Shown: piece after piece, positions 41,536-50,021 of the stretch | How positions within the stretch are numbered: the stretch's first letter is position 1 | Layout: every line of letters starts with the position of its first letter | NCBI GenBank assembly: GCA_002433025.1 | Contig: DJGZ01000064.1 | Coordinates: 71,204-134,800 of the forward strand | Reading direction: 5' to 3' | DNA: 63,597 bases | Source of the DNA: Bacteroidales bacterium UBA5833 | GTDB taxonomy: Bacteria > Bacteroidota > Bacteroidia > Bacteroidales > Lentimicrobiaceae | Translations under genes and position numbers: made by a program | The notes under the pieces: generated by a model | What the model saw: the letters and a program-made list of their open reading frames with translations, nothing else | The model's database searches: none | Told to the model about the DNA's origin: nothing

Positions 41536-42063
41536 TTACTGCCTGCTTTTATAGGAGTAGCCCATTTTGTCCAGCACCTCTTCGCTGATGTCGTACCTTG
41601 GATTGGTGTACATCATGGAAACGCTTCCGGCTTTATCGAAAATTACGGCGTAATTGTCACTGGCGGCTATGGATTCAATGGCGGCGTATATTTTTTCCTG
41701 AATGGGCTTGATCAGCTCCTGGCGGCGTTTGAAGAGGTCGCCGTTGTTGCCGAACCGCTGACGCTGGAGATCTTTGGCAGCCCGTTCCTTAGTGATGATT
41801 TCCTCTTCGCGTTTGTTTTTAATGTCGTCCGGTAACAGTACAGCCTCGGCTTTGAAGTTTTTATAGAGCTGGTCAATTTCAGCAAATTTGGCTTCAATAT
41901 CTTTCTGCCACTGCATCGAAAGCTCATCGATCTCGGTTTTTGCATCGGCATATTCAGGAATGTTTTCCAGAATAAATTCGCTGTCGACATAGGCGAATTT
42001 CTGCGCGGATGCAAATGCGGTGGTGAAAACAGCAATGACTGCAATCAATAGTGTCCTTTTCAT
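41536..42063 (-). CDS. OmpH/Skp-like periplasmic chaperone (copy 1)
   Basis: 175 residues. Signal peptide ending AFASAQ (about 20), then FAYVDSEFILENIPEYADAK, the OmpH start signature, a long coiled coil (about 45-120, EIDELSMQWQKDIEAKF... region) and the closing NYAVIFDKAGSVSMMYTNP. Encoded between bamA and the second ompH gene, the classic Bacteroidota order. Role: chaperone for outer-membrane beta-barrels. Confidence 0.9.
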   Translation of the reverse strand: MKRTLLIAVIAVFTTAFASAQKFAYVDSEFILENIPEYADAKTEIDELSMQWQKDIEAKFAEIDQLYKNFKAEAVLLPDDIKNKREEEIITKERAAKDLQRQRFGNNGDLFKRRQELIKPIQEKIYAAIESIAASDNYAVIFDKAGSVSMMYTNPRYDISEEVLDKMGYSYKSRQ

Positions 42064-42187
42064 GATATTTCCTCCCTTTGGGTTTGAGGTTACTTATTTG
42101 ATTTTGTTCCGGAGCAATAAAGCAAAAAACCTGCCACAATTTTCCGGTTTGGTTTTGCCACTGTTTGGTGATCCTCCCCTCAATGCT

Positions 42188-44815
42188 TTAGTCTATACTC
42201 TGGTTAATACTGAAGTGGAACTGTCCCTTGTTGGCCGAAGGCAATCCGGGGATGTCGTCGAAACCATAGCCCCAGTCAAGTCCCAGCAGCCCGAACATCG
42301 GCAGGAATACCCTTACGCCTACCCCGGCCGAGCGTTTCAGCGCGAAGGGGTTGAAACTCCTGAAATCTTTCCAGGCGTTACCTGCTTCCAGGAAGGTCAT
42401 CACGTAAATGGTGGCGCTTGGATTGAGCGACAGGGGATAACGGAGCTCAAGCGTGGTCTTGTTGTAAATGGTTCCTCCGACATTCTTGTTCTTGTAGTAG
42501 TCAGGCGTTAAGCTTTCATTTGAATAGCCCCTCATGCCGATGATTTCGCGCCCGTCGAGGTTGTTGTATCCCGAAAGACCGTCGCCGCCAAGGTAAAAAC
42601 GGTCGAACGGCGTTATTCCGATGTCGTTGTTATACGATCCCAGGAACCCGTATTTGGTGCGGGCGCTGAGTACCAGGTTGCCGATGATCTGGCGGTAAAG
42701 CGAGAAATTTATCTTCCATTTATGGTATTCAATCCATTTGAATTTATCTTCGTCGGCCATGGACGCATAATCCTTGTCGCTGAAAAGTGAGTAGGGAGGG
42801 GTTACGTCGAGACTAAGTGAAACTTCGGAGCCTGAGCGCTGGAAAATCGGGCTGTCGATGGAGTTCCGGGCAAAAGTAATACCGTAACTGTAATTGTTGT
42901 ACTTCCCGTTGCCGTTGCCGAAAGCGAAAATACTGCCGTAGTTGTTCAGGCGATATGTCTGTATGCTGATGCGCTGCATCAGGGTAAAGTAGTCGTCAGG
43001 CCAGGCGAGGCGTTTGCCAAGCATCAGCATAAAGCCGTCAATTTTGAACGACTGGTAGTTTTCGCTGCTTCTGGATAACCCGTTTGAATAGAGCGAGTGG
43101 TAGTAGCTTACGCTGAACGAGTTGGGTTTTTTACCGCCCAGCCAGGGTTCGGTGAAGGAGGCGCTGTAACTGAGGTATCCTTTGCCGTAAGACTGCATGC
43201 GGAGGCTCAGCTTCTGTCCGTCGCCCGAAGGTATCGGGCGCCAGGCGCTGCCCTGGAAGATTTTGCGCGCCGAAAAGTTGTTGAATGATAGCCCGAGGGT
43301 TCCTACCACCCTGCCATAACCCCAGCCGCCCGACAGTTCGATCTGGTCAGACGAGGTTTCTTCAACCTTGTATTCTATATCTACCGTGCCGTCGTTTGGA
43401 TTGGGAATAGGGGTGGGTGTGATTTTTTCAGGGTCGAAATAGCGCAGCTGTGCCAGCTCGCGGGTGGTGCGGATGATGTCGGAACGGCTGAACATCTGTC
43501 CGGGACGGGTGCGCAGCTCACGCATCACCACATGGTCGTTGGTCCGGGTGTTGCCTTTTACAATTACCTTGTTGATGGTGGCCTGCTTGCCTTCGCGGAT
43601 GCGCATCTCCATATCAATGGTGTCGTTTTCCACCCTGACTTCCACCGGGGTGACCGAGAAAAACAGGTATCCGTCATCGAGATATAAGGTGCTGATGTCT
43701 ATTTCGTTGGGGTTGTAATTGAGGTTTGCGTCCAGCTCACTCTGGTTGTAAATGTCGCCGCGGCGTATTTTCAGCACTTCGTTCAGTTGCTCGGCTGTGT
43801 ATTTTGTATTGCCGACCCACTTGATGTCGCCAAAGTAGTACCTCCGGCCTTCCTCAATAGCGATATCAATCGAAATGGTCCTTGGCCCTGACCGGTAAAC
43901 GGAATCCCTGACAATGGCGGCATCCCGGTAACCTTCATTATTGTATTTGGCGATCAGGCTGTTGAGGTCTTCCTTAAAGTCGTCGCGGATAAACTTTGAA
44001 GACTTGAAAATCCTGAACCTGAAATTTTCATTGATGACGTCAGTTCCAAAGCTGATCAAGGTGTCAGCATTCAGGGTGAGGGCTTTACGCGGCGCTTTTG
44101 TCACCAGTTGATCCAGCGCGTTAAAGGGACGGAAGACCCCCTTATCCTTGGTATTTTTCATGGTCCGCTTCAAACGGGTGTCGTTCAGATTTTCATTCCC
44201 CGTAAAATTGATCCTGTCGATGCGGACTTTATTGTTTTTGTCGATGTTAATAACCAGGCTGATCTCGTTGGCTTTCACACTGTCCCTGACCTGTTCGATT
44301 TCCACTTCGGTATTAAGGAATCCTTTTCCCGTAAAGTGTTTCCTGATGATGTTCGAGGTGCGGATAATCACATTATCGGTCACCACATCGCCTTTCACCA
44401 GTTTGATTTTATCGCGCAGGTCGTCGGCTTCCGACTTTTTTACGCCTTTGAATGAGAACTTGCTCAGGCGGGGCCGTTCCTGCAGGTCGATATTCAGGAA
44501 AACAAGGTCGTCGGAAAAGCGGGTGGCGGAAATTCTGACATTTTCAAAAAGCCCCTGAGCCCATAGTTTTTCAATGGCCTTACGGATTTTATCGCCGGGA
44601 ATTTCGATGCGGTCGGCAACCTGCAGGCCTGAAAGCATGATGAGTACGTTATGATCAAGGTATTGAACCCCGGTAACGGTAACACCACCGATAATATATT
44701 CGCGGGGATTTGAATAGTCGATTTCGCTTAAATCATCCCCAAGCCTGATCTGGCCAAACGAAGTGAACTGTAATAAAAGCAGTGTGATTGCAGTGAGGCG
44801 GAGTTTCAATTTCAT
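42188..44815 (-). CDS. bamA: BamA outer-membrane assembly factor
   Basis: 875 residues. Signal peptide about 1-21 ending SFGQ. Five POTRA-like domains follow (about 40-440; one such domain opens IGGVTVTGVQYLDHNVL), then a 16-strand Omp85 barrel. Barrel landmarks include GSAWRPIPSGDGQKLSLR and RDFRSFNPFALKRSAGVG (the VRGF-type loop region is less clear), ending HFSINQSID, a terminal aromatic residue plus charged end. Essential for insertion of beta-barrel proteins. The ATG overlaps the uppS stop (ATGA). Confidence 0.93.
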   Translation of the reverse strand: MKLKLRLTAITLLLLQFTSFGQIRLGDDLSEIDYSNPREYIIGGVTVTGVQYLDHNVLIMLSGLQVADRIEIPGDKIRKAIEKLWAQGLFENVRISATRFSDDLVFLNIDLQERPRLSKFSFKGVKKSEADDLRDKIKLVKGDVVTDNVIIRTSNIIRKHFTGKGFLNTEVEIEQVRDSVKANEISLVINIDKNNKVRIDRINFTGNENLNDTRLKRTMKNTKDKGVFRPFNALDQLVTKAPRKALTLNADTLISFGTDVINENFRFRIFKSSKFIRDDFKEDLNSLIAKYNNEGYRDAAIVRDSVYRSGPRTISIDIAIEEGRRYYFGDIKWVGNTKYTAEQLNEVLKIRRGDIYNQSELDANLNYNPNEIDISTLYLDDGYLFFSVTPVEVRVENDTIDMEMRIREGKQATINKVIVKGNTRTNDHVVMRELRTRPGQMFSRSDIIRTTRELAQLRYFDPEKITPTPIPNPNDGTVDIEYKVEETSSDQIELSGGWGYGRVVGTLGLSFNNFSARKIFQGSAWRPIPSGDGQKLSLRMQSYGKGYLSYSASFTEPWLGGKKPNSFSVSYYHSLYSNGLSRSSENYQSFKIDGFMLMLGKRLAWPDDYFTLMQRISIQTYRLNNYGSIFAFGNGNGKYNNYSYGITFARNSIDSPIFQRSGSEVSLSLDVTPPYSLFSDKDYASMADEDKFKWIEYHKWKINFSLYRQIIGNLVLSARTKYGFLGSYNNDIGITPFDRFYLGGDGLSGYNNLDGREIIGMRGYSNESLTPDYYKNKNVGGTIYNKTTLELRYPLSLNPSATIYVMTFLEAGNAWKDFRSFNPFALKRSAGVGVRVFLPMFGLLGLDWGYGFDDIPGLPSANKGQFHFSINQSID

Positions 44816-45567
44816 TTATCGGTAACTTGTTTTATTTGTTCACTGATCATTCCAAAACGACGCTCCCTGTTCTGGAAATCCAGAATGGCAGAATAAAGGT
44901 CATCTTTTCTGAAATCAGGCCATAATACTGGTGTGAAACAGAGTTCTGCATAGGCAATCTGCCAGAGCAGGAAATTGCTGATGCGGTATTCACCGCTGGT
45001 GCGGATAAGTAGTTCGGGGTCAGGTGTATTGCTGGTGTCAAGATAGGTGCTGAATAACTCCTGGGTGATATCTTCCCGGTTAATCTTCCCTGAAGCGATA
45101 TCTCCGGCAATTTTTCCGGCGGCAGCGGTAATTTCCCACCGGCCGCTGTAATTGAGCGCAAGAATCAGGTTCATGCGGGTATTGCCGGAGGTTATTTCCA
45201 TGGTTTCCATCAGCTGCTTGTAGCATTCCGGCTCCAGGTGGCTCAGGTCGCCGATAGCACTTAACCTGATGTTGTTATCCATTAATGTGCCGATCTCTGA
45301 ATTCAGGGTGGAAACCAGCAGGTTCATCAGCGCATCCACTTCGCACTTGGGCCTTTTCCAGTTTTCGGTGGAGAAAGCATACAGGGTAAGATATTCCACG
45401 CCGAGCTCAGCCGCCGCAGTGGCTGTCTGCCTCACTGATTCCACCCCGTTCTGATGGCCGAATACCCTCACTTGTCCCCGGTTTTTTGCCCACCGGCCGT
45501 TGCCATCCATAATGATGGCAATGTGCCTGGGCAATCTGGCGGGGTCTATTTTTTCTTTAAGATCCAT
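44812..45567 (-). CDS. uppS: Undecaprenyl diphosphate synthase
   Basis: 251 residues. cis-Prenyltransferase making C55-PP, the lipid carrier of peptidoglycan and glycan synthesis. Catalytic aspartate D21 in IAIIMDGNGRW with the following FGH (VFGHQNG) and NFLLWQIAYAELCFTPVLWPDF. Full length. Translationally coupled with bamA by a four-base overlap; DUF6089 precedes it. Confidence 0.95.
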   Translation of the reverse strand: MDLKEKIDPARLPRHIAIIMDGNGRWAKNRGQVRVFGHQNGVESVRQTATAAAELGVEYLTLYAFSTENWKRPKCEVDALMNLLVSTLNSEIGTLMDNNIRLSAIGDLSHLEPECYKQLMETMEITSGNTRMNLILALNYSGRWEITAAAGKIAGDIASGKINREDITQELFSTYLDTSNTPDPELLIRTSGEYRISNFLLWQIAYAELCFTPVLWPDFRKDDLYSAILDFQNRERRFGMISEQIKQVTDK

Positions 45568-45645
45568 TCTTCAGAATCAGGTAACTAAAGTACCATCTAT
45601 TTTATAACCCCAATATTGAATTGGTGTTAATATTTGTTAATCAGT

Positions 45646-46467
45646 TTAATAAAAAACGTTAAGGCAGCGCTCACGCTCCAGATAATTGAGTCTGAGCGAT
45701 ATACTGACGCCAACAAATGAAAACCAGTCGTTGTATTTAGAGTCACCGCGCTGCATCCCGCTGTTGTGGTTCAGCCCGGGATCTGAAGCTAATTCAAACG
45801 GCTCCGCTTCTCCGGGAGAAAGCCCTTGAAGGTCAAGATAATAAGTAGTGCTTACGTCATCAATATAATCGGTGAATGTTTTGTGCATCCGCCAGTCGAG
45901 CGACATACCGATAAAACTGTTGATGCTGTATTTGACGCCTATGCCGAAGGGGATTGAAAATCCGGTTCTTTTATAAGCTTTCCTTTCCGGAAATGCGGCA
46001 CTGCCCTGCCCTTCGGTGGATAAACCGTGCAACTCATAGGTTACGCCGTTATAGGTTGCCTTGGGATTGAAAAAGTATACCGAAGCTCCTCCGTACATGT
46101 AAGGAGTGACGAAGTGCCTGAGGCTGCCGATGAAATAATCAAAAAAGTTAAACTCAAAAGTTGCTGAGATATCTGATATACTGCTGGTGAAGTTGAGATT
46201 CCGGGTGGTATTGACTTTTGAGATGGCATCATCTCCATGCAGGGTACCATAGGTAAAACTTCCCCGGATGGCTGTTCTTTCATTGAAATTATGCCTGATA
46301 AAAGCTCCGGCCGCCGGTTTTGTCAGCAGAAACTGGCTGCCGGGGTTCAGGTCGCCGAGATAGTAGGAGCCTCCGCCAAAGAGTCCGATCTCGCCATAGC
46401 TTTGCGCACCGGCCAGCATGGTTGTAAACAGGAAAAACAGCAGAAAAAATCTTTTTTTCATATTCAT
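45646..46467 (-). CDS. DUF6089-like outer-membrane beta-barrel protein
   Basis: 273 residues; ATG 46467 (MNMKKRFF) or 46461. Signal peptide about 1-22 ending LAGAQ. The mature chain alternates aromatic and small residues in beta-strand pattern, with GEIGLFGGGSYYLGDLNP near the N-terminus and FSFVGVSISLRLNYLERERCLN at the C-terminus, as in DUF6089 proteins encoded beside uppS-bamA in Bacteroidota. Function unknown; suspected to help outer-membrane assembly. Confidence 0.85.
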   Translation of the reverse strand: MNMKKRFFLLFFLFTTMLAGAQSYGEIGLFGGGSYYLGDLNPGSQFLLTKPAAGAFIRHNFNERTAIRGSFTYGTLHGDDAISKVNTTRNLNFTSSISDISATFEFNFFDYFIGSLRHFVTPYMYGGASVYFFNPKATYNGVTYELHGLSTEGQGSAAFPERKAYKRTGFSIPFGIGVKYSINSFIGMSLDWRMHKTFTDYIDDVSTTYYLDLQGLSPGEAEPFELASDPGLNHNSGMQRGDSKYNDWFSFVGVSISLRLNYLERERCLNVFY

Positions 46468-46559
46468 TGTCAGGTTCGCTCAAAGGCGATTTAATGCATA
46501 ATTATGGTTTCTTGCAGAAACAATACTTCAGCCGACCCATAAGCGCCTGATTTGGCATG

Positions 46560-46587
46560 CAAAAGTAAGAAAAAATATGAGCCGCAA
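46560..46587 (-). promoter_or_regulatory. Promoter for DUF6089-uppS-bamA
   Basis: Minus-strand -33 TTG (46587-46585), 17-base spacer, -7 TACTTTTG (46567-46560). It lies in the 145-base gap between nadK and the DUF6089 gene. Confidence 0.6.
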
Positions 46588-46612
46588 AGCAATGATGGAA
46601 TTCCGGACTGAA

Positions 46613-47491
46613 TCAGTTGCGGACATCCCGGCCCCACATCAGTTTTTGCCTGATGGTGGTGAAGAAATTGTCGTTCAGCCTTTGAACCAGATTGATGCTG
46701 AACGATTCTTTCCGGATGACAATTTCGGTGGATGAATCAATAATGGCAGATCTGGAATCAAGACCAACCAGATACTGCGACATCCGGCCTTCAACTTTCA
46801 GCCTGATCACGCTTTTGTCAGGGATAACGACGGGCCTGACGGTTAAATTGTGTGTGGCGATGGGGGTGATGACAAAATTCTCGGAATCGGGCGTAATGAT
46901 CGGGCCGTTGCAACTGAGCGAATAGGCAGTGGAGCCGGTGGGCGTAGCGATGATTAGTCCGTCGGCCCAGTAGGAGTTCAGCAGCATGTTGTCTATATAA
47001 ACATGCACCAGGATCATGGATCCGGTATCCTTTTTATTCACGGTGAGCTCGTTCAGCGCGTAGTTGATTTCACCGAAGAGGTGTTCAGGGGTTTCCACGC
47101 ACAGCATTGAACGTTTATCGAGGGTGTATTCTCCTTTGAGCAGGGCGGTGACAGCCTGGTTGATTTCATCTTTCGAAATGCTTGACAGGAAACCCATACG
47201 GCCGAGGTTGATCCCCATCAGCGGAATGCCTGAATCCCTGATCAGGGTGATGGCATCCAGCATGGTGCCGTCACCGCCTATCGAAAACATAAAATCCGCG
47301 TTTCCGGGCAGTTCGTGGTGTGCAGCGAAAGTCTGCGGCTCTCTGCCAAACCTGATCCTGTCCCTGACAAATTCGTAAAACGGCTGGTGGATGATTACCT
47401 GCACATTGTGCCGGTCAAGGATTTCAACCAGTTGTTGAAAATAGTAGAAAAGCTCATCAGCAAACGTCTTTCCGAAAAGCGCGATTTTCAT
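46613..47491 (-). CDS. nadK: NAD kinase
   Basis: 292 residues. Makes NADP from NAD and ATP or polyphosphate. The GGDGT motif (72-76) and the NE/D motif ALNELTVNKKD are visible, with GSTAYSLSCNGPI next to the C-terminal domain. Expected length. In Bacteroidota this gene usually sits next to the CBS and Bam genes, as here. Confidence 0.95.
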   Translation of the reverse strand: MKIALFGKTFADELFYYFQQLVEILDRHNVQVIIHQPFYEFVRDRIRFGREPQTFAAHHELPGNADFMFSIGGDGTMLDAITLIRDSGIPLMGINLGRMGFLSSISKDEINQAVTALLKGEYTLDKRSMLCVETPEHLFGEINYALNELTVNKKDTGSMILVHVYIDNMLLNSYWADGLIIATPTGSTAYSLSCNGPIITPDSENFVITPIATHNLTVRPVVIPDKSVIRLKVEGRMSQYLVGLDSRSAIIDSSTEIVIRKESFSINLVQRLNDNFFTTIRQKLMWGRDVRN

Positions 47492-47565
47492 TTTTTTCTG
47501 GATTTGATGTCAGTACCGGGCATGGCCCTGAAAATGCAAATGTACAACACTGCGGCCTGGTATGG

Positions 47566-48972
47566 TCAGATTGCAGCCATAAAGTGGATGAAAATGCCGG
47601 CTTTCCCTTCGCGGTTCAGCGAAAACTCGGTACGGACCACTTTATCGTAATAAGTCACAAAATCAATACCCAGGCCGGTGCCGAGCAATAATTTGTCTTG
47701 TAAGGAATTGTTTTTGCCGGGTTCGCCCTGCCAGGCCCGGCCTGCATCGGCAAATGCCCCTATATGCACCGAAACCGGAATGGTGTTGAACTGTTCCGCT
47801 TTAAGCCGGCCGATCCGGATGATTTTTAATGGTAGCAGGGCATACCTGAGGTTCGCCTTTGTCACCCAGAAGTTATCGCCGTCAACCACCTGATATTCAT
47901 ACCCCCGCACATAATCACGCTGATAACCCAAACCCTGGTTGCGGAACCAGGGCTTTGTGCCGTGGCTTGACAATTTAACGGCTCCGCCGGCGGCGAGGTT
48001 CCATCTTTGGGTTAGCGGCAAATGCCAGCGGACAGAACCCCGCAAAGTCAGGTAATTGTAGTCGGCCGATGGCAGTACGCCCGTCCATTCAAGCAGTGCA
48101 TCGGCATACCAGCCGGAGAGGGGATAAGCCCGCTGATCGCGGAAATCGGCTTTCAGAAGATATGACAGTAGCGGAATAAGGGTTTTCTTTGTCTTTATAC
48201 CGGCATACTCAGGGTTCAGCGCCAGCAGGGTGTCGCTGAAGCGGTAAATGCCGGTCTGTGCGGTTACTGTGTGGCTCAGGTGTATCCCCGGTCTGTATCT
48301 TAAAAACGCGGCAGCTTCGGAATAATGTCTGAGAAAATCATCGTGCCTGAAGTATTCAGGTTTGTCATTTGTGGTAATCACCGCCGTTTCCCGTTCTCTT
48401 ACACCTGTGAGTATAAGCCCGGCGCCTAAAGTTTTACGGCTGTTCAGGTAGGGCGCTTCGTAAGTAAGCATGATGTGCTGCTGGTATCCGGCCATAAAGC
48501 GGATATGCAGTTTTTCGAGCCTGCCCCTGAAATTTTCCTGTTGCAGAAATATACCGTACGAAAGACGGGAGATGTCGCCTTGCTCCAACCAGGCATTGAA
48601 ATTCCGGTCGGCAAAATTAAAAACAGGCCACAGCCAGGTGTACCAGCGTTCCAGTACCCGGATATCCACAACCGCCATACCGGAACCGGTCTGCTGATCA
48701 ATCCCGGTTTCGATAAAATGAAACAATGGCTGGCGTTGCAGGTTTTTAACGGATTCGGACAAGGCATTCTGTAAATTGCTCAATGACAGGGTGTCGCCCA
48801 GCCTGAAGGTAAGCTCCCTCAGGATGATGTAGTCTTTGGTTTTTTTATTGCCTGATATCCTGATATCGCCCACTACCAGCCGCTGCGCGGAATCGGTAAC
48901 CGGCAGTTTGGCCGTTGCGGCAGATGACAGAAACAACAGGAGTATCCAGGTGATGCAGGATTTCAGCTTCAT
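47566..48972 (-). CDS. TamA/BamA-family outer-membrane protein
   Basis: 468 residues. Signal peptide about 1-21 ending SAATA. One POTRA-like domain (about 30-110, VGDIRISGNKKTKDYII), then an Omp85 16-strand barrel with the conserved LGYQRDYVRGYEYQVVDG (VRGYE is the VRGF-type loop) and the terminal strand GKAGIFIHFMAAI. Related proteins insert outer-membrane or surface-exported proteins or form part of a T9SS- or Tam-type transport system. Start overlaps the CBS stop by one base (TGATG). Confidence 0.88.
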   Translation of the reverse strand: MKLKSCITWILLLFLSSAATAKLPVTDSAQRLVVGDIRISGNKKTKDYIILRELTFRLGDTLSLSNLQNALSESVKNLQRQPLFHFIETGIDQQTGSGMAVVDIRVLERWYTWLWPVFNFADRNFNAWLEQGDISRLSYGIFLQQENFRGRLEKLHIRFMAGYQQHIMLTYEAPYLNSRKTLGAGLILTGVRERETAVITTNDKPEYFRHDDFLRHYSEAAAFLRYRPGIHLSHTVTAQTGIYRFSDTLLALNPEYAGIKTKKTLIPLLSYLLKADFRDQRAYPLSGWYADALLEWTGVLPSADYNYLTLRGSVRWHLPLTQRWNLAAGGAVKLSSHGTKPWFRNQGLGYQRDYVRGYEYQVVDGDNFWVTKANLRYALLPLKIIRIGRLKAEQFNTIPVSVHIGAFADAGRAWQGEPGKNNSLQDKLLLGTGLGIDFVTYYDKVVRTEFSLNREGKAGIFIHFMAAI

Positions 48973-49634
48973 CAGATGTCGAGATACTTCATCAGAGAGT
49001 CATACCTGTCGCGCAGGGTTTCGTTGATGTCGCCCTCAAAGAAGGAGGCTTTTATGGTGTAGCCGAAGCGGTTAAAGGTCTGGATAACGGGTCCGATGTC
49101 TATGCGGTTGATCTTGAGGGTGACTTCCATGCGGGAGGAATCGGGTAGGGTAAGGATGTAAAGGCTCAGGATGCTGGCGTCGTTCGACTCAACGATTCTG
49201 GCAATCTCGCTGAGGGCGTAATCGCGGATACCCATTTCCAGGACGATGATCCCACCGGGATTGTCAACGGCTGCCAGACGGGCAAAGTATTTTACCAGAC
49301 ACTGCAGGGTGATGGAGCCCAGGTAATGATTGTTGGCATCAATGACCGGAATCAGGGTGAGTTTCTGTTCGAATACCTGGCGGATAACATCGTAAACATG
49401 CTGATCTTCCGTTACGTATGGTTTCTGAAGGGAAAGGGAATGATTCCCCAGGGGTTCCTCATAACTGTTCATCTCATAAATATCCGATTCGGAGATCAGG
49501 CCCAGGAAATCATGGTTATTCACGATGGGCAGGTGCGAAACCCGGAACTCTTCCATCCAGTTGAGGGCGATCAGGCCGCTGTCGGAGGTCTTCAGGGGCA
49601 TGATTGCGTCGCTGATTAAGTCTTTGGCCAACAT
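48972..49634 (-). CDS. CBS-domain protein
   Basis: 220 residues. A CBS pair (about 8-120) with HLPIVNNHDFLGLISESDI and LTLIPVIDANNHYLGSIT, followed by an ACT-like or regulatory domain of about 90 residues. CBS pairs bind adenine nucleotides. The family, encoded next to nadK and the Tam-like gene in Bacteroidota, has no proven role. A -7 element at 49659-49666 gives it its own short leader. Confidence 0.85.
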   Translation of the reverse strand: MLAKDLISDAIMPLKTSDSGLIALNWMEEFRVSHLPIVNNHDFLGLISESDIYEMNSYEEPLGNHSLSLQKPYVTEDQHVYDVIRQVFEQKLTLIPVIDANNHYLGSITLQCLVKYFARLAAVDNPGGIIVLEMGIRDYALSEIARIVESNDASILSLYILTLPDSSRMEVTLKINRIDIGPVIQTFNRFGYTIKASFFEGDINETLRDRYDSLMKYLDI

Positions 49635-49658
49635 AGTTGATTGGAGCTAATGATTTTA

Positions 49659-49666
49659 CAAACTTA
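49659..49666 (-). promoter_or_regulatory. -7 promoter element of the CBS-TamA genes
   Basis: Minus-strand TAAGTTTG is an exact TAnnTTTG match 25 bases before the ATG at 49634. No clear -33. Confidence 0.45.
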
Positions 49667-49811
49667 CAAAGAATCCCGCTTGAAAGATGGCGGTTGATTG
49701 ATCGTCCGTAGACTTATCTGTATATTCAAGTGCCAAATGCTTGTATAACAGAAGTATGAGAATTATTTTCAGTTTTGAGTTGCAGAACCTTAGCCAATAA
49801 TAATAAGCAGC

Positions 49812-49835
49812 CCTGAAGATGTTTCTTCAGGTTTT
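49812..49835 (+). terminator. Hairpin with T-run upstream of the glycan operon
   Basis: CCTGAAGA pairs with TCTTCAGG across TGTT, followed by TTTT. No plus-strand gene precedes it, so either it terminates an unseen small RNA or it blocks read-through. Confidence 0.45.
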
Positions 49836-49854
49836 CCGGTTAGCAAAATCTCAT

Positions 49855-49862
49855 TAACTTTG
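49855..49862 (+). promoter_or_regulatory. -7 promoter element of the glycan operon
   Basis: TAACTTTG, exact -7 match; start of transcription near 49869 and a 150-base leader to the ATG at 50022. Confidence 0.45.
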
Positions 49863-49902
49863 CCTGCGCTCAAGCGGCAGTTGATTGTTGATGCAGAAAA
49901 CA

Positions 49903-49918
49903 AACCTGTTTGCAGGTT
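49903..49918 (+). promoter_or_regulatory. Leader hairpin in the glycan operon
   Basis: Perfect 6-base-pair stem AACCTG/CAGGTT with loop TTTG in the 5' leader, too short and without T-run to be a terminator; possible regulatory role. Confidence 0.35.
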
Positions 49919-50021
49919 CTTAAATGAACCTTGCTGCAACAGAAGTATATGCTTACGCTAAATGTATTAATGTCATGTCTGTTCTGCAGCCGGGTATTTT
50001 CTGACTTAAAACCAATCTTGA

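Larger units (their letters stand above)
49635..50021. other. 387-base divergent intergenic region
   Basis: No gene. It holds the CBS promoter element (49659-49666), an 8-base-pair hairpin followed by TTTT (49812-49835), the -7 element of the glycan operon (49855-49862), and a leader of about 150 bases with a small hairpin AACCTG-TTTG-CAGGTT (49903-49918). Confidence 0.55.
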
